From Methanomassiliicoccales archaeon (GTDB taxonomy: Archaea; Thermoplasmatota; Thermoplasmata; Methanomassiliicoccales; Methanomethylophilaceae), in NCBI GenBank assembly GCA_900767505.1, contig CAAFZG010000005.1:1-15626 (forward strand): a stretch of DNA of 15,626 nucleotides. The letters are read 5' to 3'. Below the pieces are notes generated by a model. It was not told where the DNA came from, ran no database searches, and worked only from the letters and a program-made list of their open reading frames with translations. Of this stretch, positions 1 through 6,608 are shown piece after piece (the stretch's first letter is position 1; each line of letters opens with the position of its first letter). The position numbers were made by a program, and so were the translations under genes.

Positions 1-720
1 AGGTCCGAGATCCCGGGATACTACCACGGTACGGGCGACGTCTTCGGTTCCGCACTCGTCGCATCCCTCGAATCCGGGCTGTCATTGGAGGATGCGGTGA
101 AGGCCGCGGTGGACCTCACTGTGACCAGCATCGAGAGCACCCATTCGCTGGGGGAGGATGTCAGGTACGGCGTCAACTTCGAGCAGGGCCTGGAGCGCTT
201 CGCCCACGAGGTGAGGTCCATGGACCCGGAGATGCGTATCGTGCAGGCCTCTTCCGATTCGGATCTCAGGATTATATCGTCGCTTGCAAGGACCATCTGG
301 AAGGAGCATTACGAGCCGATGATACAGCCCGGAGAGACAGATTACATGCTGGACAGGTTCCAGAGCTTCGAATCCATCAAAGAGCAGATCGGCAGGGGAT
401 ACCACTACCTGTCGATGGTCGTCAGGAACGAGGTAATCGGCTATGCCGGATACGAGATGAGGGACGACGGCATGTTCCTGTCGAAACTGTATCTCCTGAA
501 GGAGTATCGCGGCAACGGCTACGCCTCGAAGATGATATCCCATCTGGCGGATGTTGCTAAATCCGCCGGCGCCGGGCGCATCACGCTGACGGTGAACAGG
601 AACAACGAGAATTCCATTCAGTTCTACAAGCGCTGCGGATTCGTAGTCACAGGGGAGCAGGATTTCCCTATCGGCTGCGAATTCAGCATGGACGACTACC
701 TGATGGAGAAAAAGGTCTGA
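1..720 (+). CDS. Pyridoxal/pyridoxamine kinase (C-terminal part) fused in frame to a GNAT N-acetyltransferase; 5' partial
   Basis: The frame is open from base 1 to the TGA at 718-720, so the gene starts before the window. Codons 7-16 read YYHGTGDVFG. This carries the GTGD signature of PfkB/ribokinase-type vitamin B6 kinases, whose Asp is the catalytic base in that family. The following helices and YGVNFEQGLERF look like the usual end of a clostridial-type pyridoxamine kinase. Without any stop the frame enters a GNAT domain at about codon 74 (Met, nt 220), with the acetyl-CoA loop YRGNGYA at nt 505-525 and the typical end NNENSIQFYKRCGF. The kinase part would phosphorylate B6 vitamers to make or salvage PLP. 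The GNAT substrate is unknown. GAGGTG at 208-213, 6 nt before the Met codon at 220, resembles a Shine-Dalgarno site, so the GNAT domain could also be translated alone. The next gene follows after 1 bp. Family calls are firm for both halves; the fusion is read directly from the open frame. Confidence 0.85.
   Translation, partial: RSEIPGYYHGTGDVFGSALVASLESGLSLEDAVKAAVDLTVTSIESTHSLGEDVRYGVNFEQGLERFAHEVRSMDPEMRIVQASSDSDLRIISSLARTIWKEHYEPMIQPGETDYMLDRFQSFESIKEQIGRGYHYLSMVVRNEVIGYAGYEMRDDGMFLSKLYLLKEYRGNGYASKMISHLADVAKSAGAGRITLTVNRNNENSIQFYKRCGFVVTGEQDFPIGCEFSMDDYLMEKKV
208..222 (+). promoter_or_regulatory. Possible internal ribosome binding site and start for the GNAT domain
   Basis: GAGGTGAGG lies at 208-216 and an in-frame ATG at 220-222. 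GAGGTG matches the archaeal 16S anti-Shine-Dalgarno core with normal spacing. The ATG falls at the boundary between the kinase and the GNAT domain. The same bases encode Glu-Val-Arg in the fused reading, so the match may be chance. Confidence 0.35.
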
Positions 721-721
721 C

Positions 722-2410
722 ATGTTCATTCCCACCACGCCTGAGGAGGTCAGGAAGCTGGGTTGGAAGAACCTGGAGATCATCCTGGTCTCCGGCGATT
801 CCTACGCAGACACCCCCTACAACGGGACAGCGCTGATAGGACATTGGCTGATGGACCGCGGATTCCGCGTCGGGATCATAGCGCAGCCAGATATCTCCTC
901 AGGCGATGACATATGCCGTCTCGGACAGCCAGAGCTCTTCTGGTCCGTTTCCGCGGGATGCGTCGATTCCATGGTGGCCAACTACACCCCGACGAGGAAG
1001 TTCAGGAAGGATGACGACTTCACCCCGGGCGGCGTCAACTACAGGAGGCCCGACAGGGCCACCATCGCCTACACGAATCTTATCAAGAAGCACATCAAAG
1101 GCCGCCCGATATTCCTCGCAGGCATCGAGGCCAGCCTAAGAAGGATAGCACACTATGATTTCTGGTCCGATTCCGTCAGAAGATCCATACTCTTCGATTC
1201 CAAGGCCGACGGCATCATCTACGGGATGGCCGAACTGGCGACGACTGAGATCGCACAGAGGATGAGGGATTCGAAGGATTGGAAGGATGTTAGGGGACTC
1301 TGCTATGCATCATCCGAGGCCCCGGAAGGATATCTGGAGCTTCCATCCTACGAGGATGTCTCTTCCGACGGCAGGGCGTTAATGGACGCTTTCAAACTGT
1401 TCCATTCCAACTGCGACCCCGTCACAGCCCAAGGCCTATTCCAGGCACACGGCGGCAGGTACCTTGTGCAGAACAGGCCGCAGAGGTGCCTGGCGCAGGA
1501 GGAGCTCGATTCCCTCTACGAGTCCGGATTCGAGGACAGAGTGCATCCGTACTATGCTAAGGACGGGAAGGTGAAGGCGATGGACACCGTCCGCAACTCG
1601 ATCACCACCCACAGGGGATGCTACGGGAACTGCTCCTTCTGCGCCATATCGGCGCATCAGGGAACTACTGTTGTCTCACGTTCAGAGGAATCCATCCTGA
1701 GGGAGGCACGCACGATCGCCTCGCGCAAGGGGTTCAACGGCATCATACAGGATGTTGGAGGGCCGACGGCAAACATGTACGGGATCGAATGCGCTCTGAA
1801 GAAGAGCAAGGGGATATGCAGGGACAGGAGATGCCTCGGAAGGAGACCGTGCCCCCGCATGCCGATAGACCATTCCGGGCAGATCGCTCTTCTCGACGGG
1901 ATATCCGATATTCCCGGCGTCAAGAAGGTATTCGTCAACTCGGGGATAAGGTACGACATGATCGTCGCCGACAGGGCGCACGGGAAGGAGTACCTCCAAT
2001 GCATCGTGGACGACCATGTGTCGGGGCAGATGAAGGTCGCTCCGGAACATGTCTCCGGACGTGTCCTCGACCTTATGGGGAAGCCTCACAGCGATGTCCT
2101 GGATGAGTTCAAGGAGATGTTCGACGAATGCGTCGGATGCTCCGGGAATGATCTGTTCCTGACATACTACTTCATGGCCGCACACCCTGGATGCGACGAG
2201 GACGACATGAGGAAGCTGCGCTCGTACTGCACGGGGAAACTCCACATGATCCCGGAGCAGGTACAGGTGTTCACCCCCACACCGTCGACATTGTCCACTG
2301 CGATTTATGCATCTGGAACCGATGAGTCCGGCAGGCCCGTGTACGTCGAGAAATCGATACAGAAACGTCAGAAACAGAAGGAGATCGTCACAAAAGGCAG
2401 AAAAACCTGA
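722..2410 (+). CDS. YgiQ-family (UPF0313) radical SAM protein
   Basis: This 562-residue protein begins TTPEEVRKLGWKNLEIILVSGDSYAD, split here as TTPEEVRKLGW then an Asp/Tyr-rich stretch, which is the typical N-terminus of YgiQ proteins. The radical SAM cluster motif CX3CX2C is at Cys300, Cys304 and Cys307 (HRGCYGNCSFC), the order expected to hold a 4Fe-4S cluster and SAM. A second cysteine group (C-x4-C-x5-C, about residues 365-380) follows, then APEHVSG and the C-terminal VQVFTPTPSTLST that mark the family. It lacks most of the long C-terminal extension of the roughly 740-residue bacterial YgiQ. The reaction and substrate are not established for the family. The start at 722 is 1 bp after the upstream stop, with only a weak AGGT at 713-716, so it is probably co-transcribed and translationally coupled with the kinase-GNAT gene. 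It ends with a Lys/Gln-rich tail. The family call is secure; function is unknown. Confidence 0.95.
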   Translation: MFIPTTPEEVRKLGWKNLEIILVSGDSYADTPYNGTALIGHWLMDRGFRVGIIAQPDISSGDDICRLGQPELFWSVSAGCVDSMVANYTPTRKFRKDDDFTPGGVNYRRPDRATIAYTNLIKKHIKGRPIFLAGIEASLRRIAHYDFWSDSVRRSILFDSKADGIIYGMAELATTEIAQRMRDSKDWKDVRGLCYASSEAPEGYLELPSYEDVSSDGRALMDAFKLFHSNCDPVTAQGLFQAHGGRYLVQNRPQRCLAQEELDSLYESGFEDRVHPYYAKDGKVKAMDTVRNSITTHRGCYGNCSFCAISAHQGTTVVSRSEESILREARTIASRKGFNGIIQDVGGPTANMYGIECALKKSKGICRDRRCLGRRPCPRMPIDHSGQIALLDGISDIPGVKKVFVNSGIRYDMIVADRAHGKEYLQCIVDDHVSGQMKVAPEHVSGRVLDLMGKPHSDVLDEFKEMFDECVGCSGNDLFLTYYFMAAHPGCDEDDMRKLRSYCTGKLHMIPEQVQVFTPTPSTLSTAIYASGTDESGRPVYVEKSIQKRQKQKEIVTKGRKT

Positions 2411-2782
2411 AATCCCCCCCCCCGAAATCGTTATCGTTCTTAAGAACCCTGGCGGTCATGGCACCTACATTCCATAATTATTGGATTATATGTGTTAATA
2501 CCAACCATTGTCTACGGATTCAATACAAACATATGGGATAACAACCGCCGATGCGCTTACGAACCAACTCCTCGGAGAAAGGAGATCAATCTGTTCGAGA
2601 TAACAGATGCTTTACGGATCAGCCCACGTCTCTTGTTAAGATATCTCGAATCCTGACTTTTGAGTCTTTACTAGATCAGTCGATGTTTCAGCAGATGCTA
2701 ACGAACTCTATTCGACATGCGGAAGTCAAGATAGATCATCCCTCCAGCACAATTTTACATATGACGTCATCAATAATCACCC
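2411..2782. other. 372-bp intergenic region with C10 tract, palindromes and a hairpin
   Basis: No convincing gene is present. A run of ten C lies at 2414-2423 just after the YgiQ stop. A perfect 12-bp palindrome, GTTCTTAAGAAC, is at 2436-2447. A 7-bp perfect stem (ATCTGTT/AACAGAT, loop of 6) is at 2589-2608, and CTCC/GGAG pairs flank 2572-2580. The composition is more A+T-rich than the neighbouring genes. The last 30 bp hold the promoter of the next gene. It could carry a small RNA or be a decayed insertion; the sequence alone does not decide. Confidence 0.5.
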
Positions 2783-2783
2783 A
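2751..2783 (+). promoter_or_regulatory. Promoter of the first Sel1 gene with a 10-bp palindrome
   Basis: AATTTTACAT at 2751-2760 is a TATA-like box whose centre is about 27 nt before the ATG at 2783. This predicts a leaderless or nearly leaderless transcript. The perfect palindrome ATGACGTCAT (2761-2770) sits directly between the box and the expected start site, where archaeal repressors commonly bind. No Shine-Dalgarno match precedes the ATG. Confidence 0.5.
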
Positions 2784-3640
2784 TGGCAGAAGAGACGGGA
2801 TTTATCTTCCAGGGATCCGACGGCGAACGCGAGATGACCATCGACGAGGTCAGGGAACTCGCCGATAGAGAAGATCCCGACGCACTCTACGCCCTCGGAA
2901 TGGCCTACCTCTTCGGCTGGGATGTCGAAGAAGATCCCGTTCTCGGATACTCTTACCTCGAGAAAGCGGTCGATCTCGGTCAGACAGAGGCCATGACGCT
3001 TCTCGTACGTCTCTTCATGCAGGGCGAATACACCGGCATCGACAACGACCGTGCAGCTTCCTACGCCATCCAGGCAAGCAAGGACGGCAACCCCGAAGCC
3101 CAGCTGTTCGCAGGACTCGCATACATGGACGGCATCTCCGTCAAGCAGGATTACGAAGAAGCGGCCCGCCTGTTCCGTCTCTCGGCCAACCAGGGCAACA
3201 GTGAAGCCAGGACGTCCCTCGCATACATGTTCCAGAACGGACTCGGTGTTGAAAAGGATGAGAAGAAAGCATTCAGCATGTTCCGCACCGCCGCCAAAGC
3301 GGGCAACATCAACGCCATGTTCCATACAGGCATCTGCCACGAATTCGGCAACGGCACCCCCATCGATCTGAATGCGGCCGAGGAATGGTACAGGAAGGGG
3401 TCCGAACAGGGCGACGCCTTCGCAACCGAAAGACTCGGGTACCTCTGCCTCCGCTCCACCCCTCCCCGCGAGAAGGAGGCCTTCGAACACTTCGTCTCAT
3501 CCGCTCTCGAAGGAATACCCACGGCAATGGAGATGGCCGGTTACTGCTACCGCAACGGCATCGGCACCCCGGTCGATGAATCCGAAGCAGAGAAATGGTA
3601 CCGCCTGGCGAACGACAACTCCCCCGACGGTTCGCAATGA
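2783..3640 (+). CDS. Sel1-like repeat protein (first of three)
   Basis: The protein has 285 residues built almost wholly from Sel1-like (TPR-related) repeats of about 36 residues. Recurrent pieces are A-LG-AY, GNPEAQLFAGLAYMDG, GNSEARTSLAYMFQNG and a following EEA-LF-AA-G helix. About seven units can be counted between residues 25 and 280. There is no signal peptide or membrane segment, so it should be cytoplasmic. Such solenoids usually serve as scaffolds for protein-protein contacts; no catalytic motif is seen and no partner is known. The start at 2783 is chosen because the ATG lies 27 nt from a TATA-like box and because the repeats begin soon after; a longer frame beginning at 2551 is a different frame with no resemblance to any family. 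A second Sel1 gene follows after 45 bp with its own TATA-like box. The family is certain, the role is unknown. Confidence 0.93.
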   Translation: MAEETGFIFQGSDGEREMTIDEVRELADREDPDALYALGMAYLFGWDVEEDPVLGYSYLEKAVDLGQTEAMTLLVRLFMQGEYTGIDNDRAASYAIQASKDGNPEAQLFAGLAYMDGISVKQDYEEAARLFRLSANQGNSEARTSLAYMFQNGLGVEKDEKKAFSMFRTAAKAGNINAMFHTGICHEFGNGTPIDLNAAEEWYRKGSEQGDAFATERLGYLCLRSTPPREKEAFEHFVSSALEGIPTAMEMAGYCYRNGIGTPVDESEAEKWYRLANDNSPDGSQ

Positions 3641-3650
3641 ATCCGAAGGT

Positions 3651-3686
3651 TCAATTACAAGCCTGACCATCTTCTGCCGATTCAAA
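3651..3686 (+). promoter_or_regulatory. Promoter of the second Sel1 gene (leaderless)
   Basis: CAATTACAA at 3652-3660 is TATA-like and lies about 30 nt before the ATG at 3686. No Shine-Dalgarno sequence is present between them, so a leaderless start is likely. The whole promoter fits in the 45-bp gap after the preceding stop. Confidence 0.4.
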
Positions 3687-4345
3687 TGGTAAACACGGAA
3701 GCCCTTATCGAGGCCGCAGAAAGTGGCGATGTCAACGCACAGTACCAGCTCGGTCTGATCCATCTCTACGGGAACGAGATCCCCAAGGATGCCTCCATGG
3801 CCTTCGAACTATTTTCCAAAGCCGCATCGTCCGGCCACCTCCCCGCAAAGAGGGAGCTGGGGATACTCCTGTCCTCCGGAGAGGGATGCGAGCCCGACAT
3901 ATCCAAGGGGATAGAGCTTCTGGAAGAGGCCGCCGATGACCTGGACCCCAGTGCGATGTACCATCTCGCACTCATACTCGAGAAAGGCATCGGGACGGAG
4001 GTGGACCTTCAGAGGAGCATGAGACTCATGGCCTTCGCCGCATCCATGGGATTCCCCGGAGCCGATGTAGATGCCGAGAGGATCGACGGCATGCTCACCG
4101 AAGAGCGCAACAGGAAACTCAAAGCGAGACCTCTGCTGAAACTGCAGGTCTCCGATGTCGACGTCGAAGCCGCATGCTGCAAGCCAATGCTCGACGATCT
4201 CCTCGCCCAGCGCACGATATTCACGGAGACCACAAAAGGTCCCGCACTCCTCGGAGAGGATGCGGACGGCATGGACTCTGTGCTCTTCGCCTGTCCCCAC
4301 TGCGGAAAGGAGATCCAGATAATCCCGCACAACACGAAGTTCTGA
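3686..4345 (+). CDS. Sel1-like repeat protein with C-terminal CxxC knuckle (second of three)
   Basis: This 219-residue protein has about three to four Sel1-like repeats in residues 1-135 (for example GDVNAQYQLGLIHLYGNE, and DPSAMYHLALILEKG). A different C-terminal part of about 80 residues follows. That part carries an adjacent Cys pair (AACCKP, near residue 162) and ends in ACPHCGKEIQII, a single CxxC pair of the kind seen in zinc ribbons. Only one such knuckle is visible, so zinc binding would need the Cys pair or a second subunit. It is cytoplasmic by sequence. It starts leaderless at 3686. Its TGA at 4343-4345 directly abuts the stop codon of the minus-strand Sel1 gene, the two stops forming the palindrome TGATCA at 4343-4348. 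It probably serves as an adaptor; its partner is unknown. Confidence 0.9.
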   Translation: MVNTEALIEAAESGDVNAQYQLGLIHLYGNEIPKDASMAFELFSKAASSGHLPAKRELGILLSSGEGCEPDISKGIELLEEAADDLDPSAMYHLALILEKGIGTEVDLQRSMRLMAFAASMGFPGADVDAERIDGMLTEERNRKLKARPLLKLQVSDVDVEAACCKPMLDDLLAQRTIFTETTKGPALLGEDADGMDSVLFACPHCGKEIQIIPHNTKF

Positions 4346-5281
4346 TCAGGACCCGTCGATGCCCGAAAGATCCGCTGCAAAGCGGATCAGGGCATTGCCC
4401 TTCCTTTCGTCCTTGGGAAATCCTTCACCGTTGAGGTGCATCAGACCAAGTGTGAAGATGGCGTTCTCGTTCCAGCTCATTGCAGATTTCTTGAGAAGAC
4501 TGGCCGCCGCATAGAAATCCTTGATGACGCCGACACCGTTGTAGTACATCATACCGATACGATACTGTGCTTCGGCATTGCCTTTGTCGGCGGATGCCAA
4601 CAGCATCTTGAAGGCCAGCACTGTGTCCACGGGGACGCCGTCGCCGGTGAGATACCTCACCCCTATCGACAGAAGCGCATTGCCGTCCCCTTTTGTGGCC
4701 GCCTCGGAATAATACTTCAGTGCCTCGCGGTCATCCTTCTCGACACCGTCGCCTACTTCGTACATCCTGCCGAGGTTGAACATAGCATCGAGATTGCCGT
4801 TGCCTGCGGCCTCGGTGAACAGCCGGAATGCCTCGTCCTTGTCGAGCCTCACTCCCCAGCCGTTGAAATAAAGGATTCCGAGATTGCATTGAGCCCCGGG
4901 ATGTCCGTTCGATGCGGCAAGATGATACCATTTGGCGGCCTCCATCTTGTTCACGTTCACCCCTTCGCCTTTGTCGCACATGTATCCGAGACCATACTGT
5001 GCTTCGACGCATCCCTGGTTGGCGGCTTTCCGATACCATTTGATCGCGGCCACCTTGTCGGTGGTGACGCCGATCCCCTCGCACAGGAAGTAGCCGTATG
5101 TGTATTCGGAATCCGCGAATCCCATCTCGGCCGACCTGCGTATGAGGTCGACGGCACGCTGGATGTCCTGCTTCACCCTGTCGCCCTGATAGAGCTCCCT
5201 GCCCAGGATGTACATCGCCTCGGGATCGTCGTTGGTGCAACGGGATTCCAGCTCCAGGATGTAGCGTGCATCGGAATTCAT
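4346..5281 (-). CDS. Sel1-like repeat protein (third of three)
   Basis: The protein has 311 residues consisting of about eight regular Sel1-like repeats, clearer than in the two plus-strand genes. Typical units contain GCVEAQYGLGYMCDKGEG, GHPGAQCNLGILYFNGWG, GNLDAMFNLGRMYEVGDG and GNAEAQYRIGMMYYNGVG, each followed by an A-KWY/LF-AA helix. There is no signal peptide. The ATG at 5281 is supported by a TATA-like box (5303-5311 read on the minus strand) centred 26 nt upstream, giving a leaderless start. The gene converges on the second Sel1 gene with zero bases between the stops and diverges from the coiled-coil operon at 5398. It may have arisen by duplication and inversion of a neighbour, or by independent recruitment. 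A 367-codon frame on the plus strand across this gene is an antisense shadow. Confidence 0.93.
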   Translation of the reverse strand: MNSDARYILELESRCTNDDPEAMYILGRELYQGDRVKQDIQRAVDLIRRSAEMGFADSEYTYGYFLCEGIGVTTDKVAAIKWYRKAANQGCVEAQYGLGYMCDKGEGVNVNKMEAAKWYHLAASNGHPGAQCNLGILYFNGWGVRLDKDEAFRLFTEAAGNGNLDAMFNLGRMYEVGDGVEKDDREALKYYSEAATKGDGNALLSIGVRYLTGDGVPVDTVLAFKMLLASADKGNAEAQYRIGMMYYNGVGVIKDFYAAASLLKKSAMSWNENAIFTLGLMHLNGEGFPKDERKGNALIRFAADLSGIDGS

Positions 5282-5397
5282 GATTCTGAATCCTCTGATG
5301 CCGATTTAAGGATTGTCCGATTCCGCAACACATATCGCGGACAGAATCCTCCTCCGCAGGCTAAAGCATATTATCGCCGAACTTGCATCCAATACCC
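5282..5397. promoter_or_regulatory. Divergent promoter region between third Sel1 gene and coiled-coil operon
   Basis: Two TATA-like boxes face away from each other. GATTTAAGG (5303-5311) serves the minus-strand Sel1 gene, 26 nt before its ATG. CATATTAT (5367-5374) serves the plus-strand gene, about 28 nt before its ATG at 5398. About 55 bp between the boxes could hold shared regulatory sites; no strong palindrome is seen there. Confidence 0.5.
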
Positions 5398-5937
5398 ATG
5401 GAAGAAGAATACACCCTCGACCAGGCGGTCGACGTCCTCACCCAGACCATCGAGAGGAAGAGGAACGAGATCGCCGGCCTTGAGAAGAAGAAGAGGAGAT
5501 TCAAAAAGGAATCCAGCATCCAGCCCATCCAGGAGCTGATCGATTATCTCAACGCCGATCTCACAGCATACATCACCGTCGTCGCCGACATGAAGGAGGA
5601 CGACTCCATGCTCGAAGGTCTCGATCTCGACAACAACAAGGTCGTCGAATGCCCCTCGATGTACGATCAGTACATGTCCGATCTCTCCGCGGATGATCTC
5701 GATAACGAACTCGAGGCCGATGCGATCCGCGCAGACTACTGCGACGCCATCGTCCAGGAGCTCTGCATCGACATCGGCAGGGATGCGCTGAAGACGAAGA
5801 AGATGATCAAGACCATCCTCGAAGACCCCTATACCCTCGAAGCGATCGGCGAGCTGATCTTCTACGACGACTTCCTCTATGATGAGTATCAGACCATAAT
5901 GGCGCAGAAGAAGGCCAAGAAAAAGAAGAAGGATTGA
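5398..5937 (+). CDS. Charged hypothetical protein with N-terminal coiled coil and poly-Lys tail
   Basis: I do not recognise a family. The protein has 179 residues from the ATG at 5398 (MEEEYTLDQAVDVL). That ATG is preferred over an upstream TTG at 5383 because it lies 28 nt from a TATA-like box. Residues 15-40 are a highly charged helix (ERKRNEIAGLEKKKRRFKK) likely to form a coiled coil. The middle is acidic, with many Asp (LDLDNNK, LSADDLDNELEAD). A hydrophobic helical section near residues 140-168 follows. The C-terminus is AQKKAKKKKKD, a basic tail of the sort that can contact nucleic acid or membranes. It has no signal peptide. The next gene begins 2 bp after the TGA, so the two are probably one operon and may act together. 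Confidence 0.8.
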   Translation: MEEEYTLDQAVDVLTQTIERKRNEIAGLEKKKRRFKKESSIQPIQELIDYLNADLTAYITVVADMKEDDSMLEGLDLDNNKVVECPSMYDQYMSDLSADDLDNELEADAIRADYCDAIVQELCIDIGRDALKTKKMIKTILEDPYTLEAIGELIFYDDFLYDEYQTIMAQKKAKKKKKD

Positions 5938-5939
5938 GG

Positions 5940-6608
5940 ATGCCCGGAAGCAAATACGACCGCGAGCTCAGATTCATAGCCACGGAGACCAAGAGGCTCG
6001 GAAACCTTCTCGATCAGCTGAGGGAGACAATGCCCTCCGATCCCGCCGAGGCCAACGCCAAGGCCGAGAATATAATGGCCATGGAGGAGAAGATGGCCCA
6101 GCTCCTCGCCAGGAAGAAGGAGATCGAGGACTCGTTCATCGCTGTCGGGATGCAGGTCCCGAACATGTCCAACGACCTGAACTCCAACGTGCAGGACTGC
6201 AGGTCCTTCAAAGACGCATCCGATGCGCCTGCCGTGAGGCCTTCGGCAAGCAAGGAGGAGCTCACCGCTCAGATCGAATCGATCATGGACGAGCTCATGC
6301 AGATCGAGGTCAAGATGCTCCGGGCCGACATGAACGGCGACGACGACGAGAAGCAGAAGCTCCAGATGATGGCCTCCTCCCTCAAGTCCCGCCGCGACAC
6401 CCTCGTCGAAGAGGTCAAAGCGATCAACACGGCCCCTCCAGAGGAAGAGGAAGCTCCGGAGACATCCAACGATGAGCTGGAGAAGCGTCTCAAAGCACTG
6501 GAATCCGACAACCGTGCCATAAGGGCGCAGGTATCGGACATCAGGAACGACCTTGCCGACATCAAGGAGCTCTTGAGACAGCTTGGTGCCGACAGGTTCC
6601 GGGACTGA
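5940..6608 (+). CDS. Coiled-coil hypothetical protein
   Basis: I do not recognise a family. The protein has 222 residues from the ATG at 5940, 2 bp after the upstream stop; a TTG at 5934 overlapping that stop is a less likely start. AAGG at 5929-5932 may act as a short ribosome binding site, and coupling to the upstream gene is likely. Three helical charged segments are visible: residues 10-60 (including AKAENIMAMEEKMAQLLARK), residues 95-150 (EELTAQIESIMDELMQIEVK) and a clean C-terminal heptad stretch, residues 178-218 (LEKRLKALESDNRAIRAQVS). A Pro/Glu-rich linker precedes the last one. It probably forms oligomers or binds another coiled-coil protein, perhaps the product of 5398-5937. Its last 47 bp overlap the end of the minus-strand helicase gene. 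Confidence 0.82.
   Translation: MPGSKYDRELRFIATETKRLGNLLDQLRETMPSDPAEANAKAENIMAMEEKMAQLLARKKEIEDSFIAVGMQVPNMSNDLNSNVQDCRSFKDASDAPAVRPSASKEELTAQIESIMDELMQIEVKMLRADMNGDDDEKQKLQMMASSLKSRRDTLVEEVKAINTAPPEEEEAPETSNDELEKRLKALESDNRAIRAQVSDIRNDLADIKELLRQLGADRFRD

Noticed and set aside
2414..2423. Phase-variable C tract controlling a gene
   Set aside because: It lies after a stop codon and over 350 bp from the next start, so length changes would not shift a reading frame.
2411..2782. tRNA gene in the long gap
   Set aside because: No T-arm GTTCRANYC with matching stem, and no acceptor pairing of tRNA length was found.
2551..2868. 105-codon plus-strand frame before the first Sel1 gene
   Set aside because: It overlaps the Sel1 start in another frame, has no family resemblance, no promoter, and irregular composition.
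4436..5539. 367-codon plus-strand frame
   Set aside because: It is antisense to the well-supported minus-strand Sel1 gene and shows only low-complexity shadow sequence, then runs into the coiled-coil gene out of frame.
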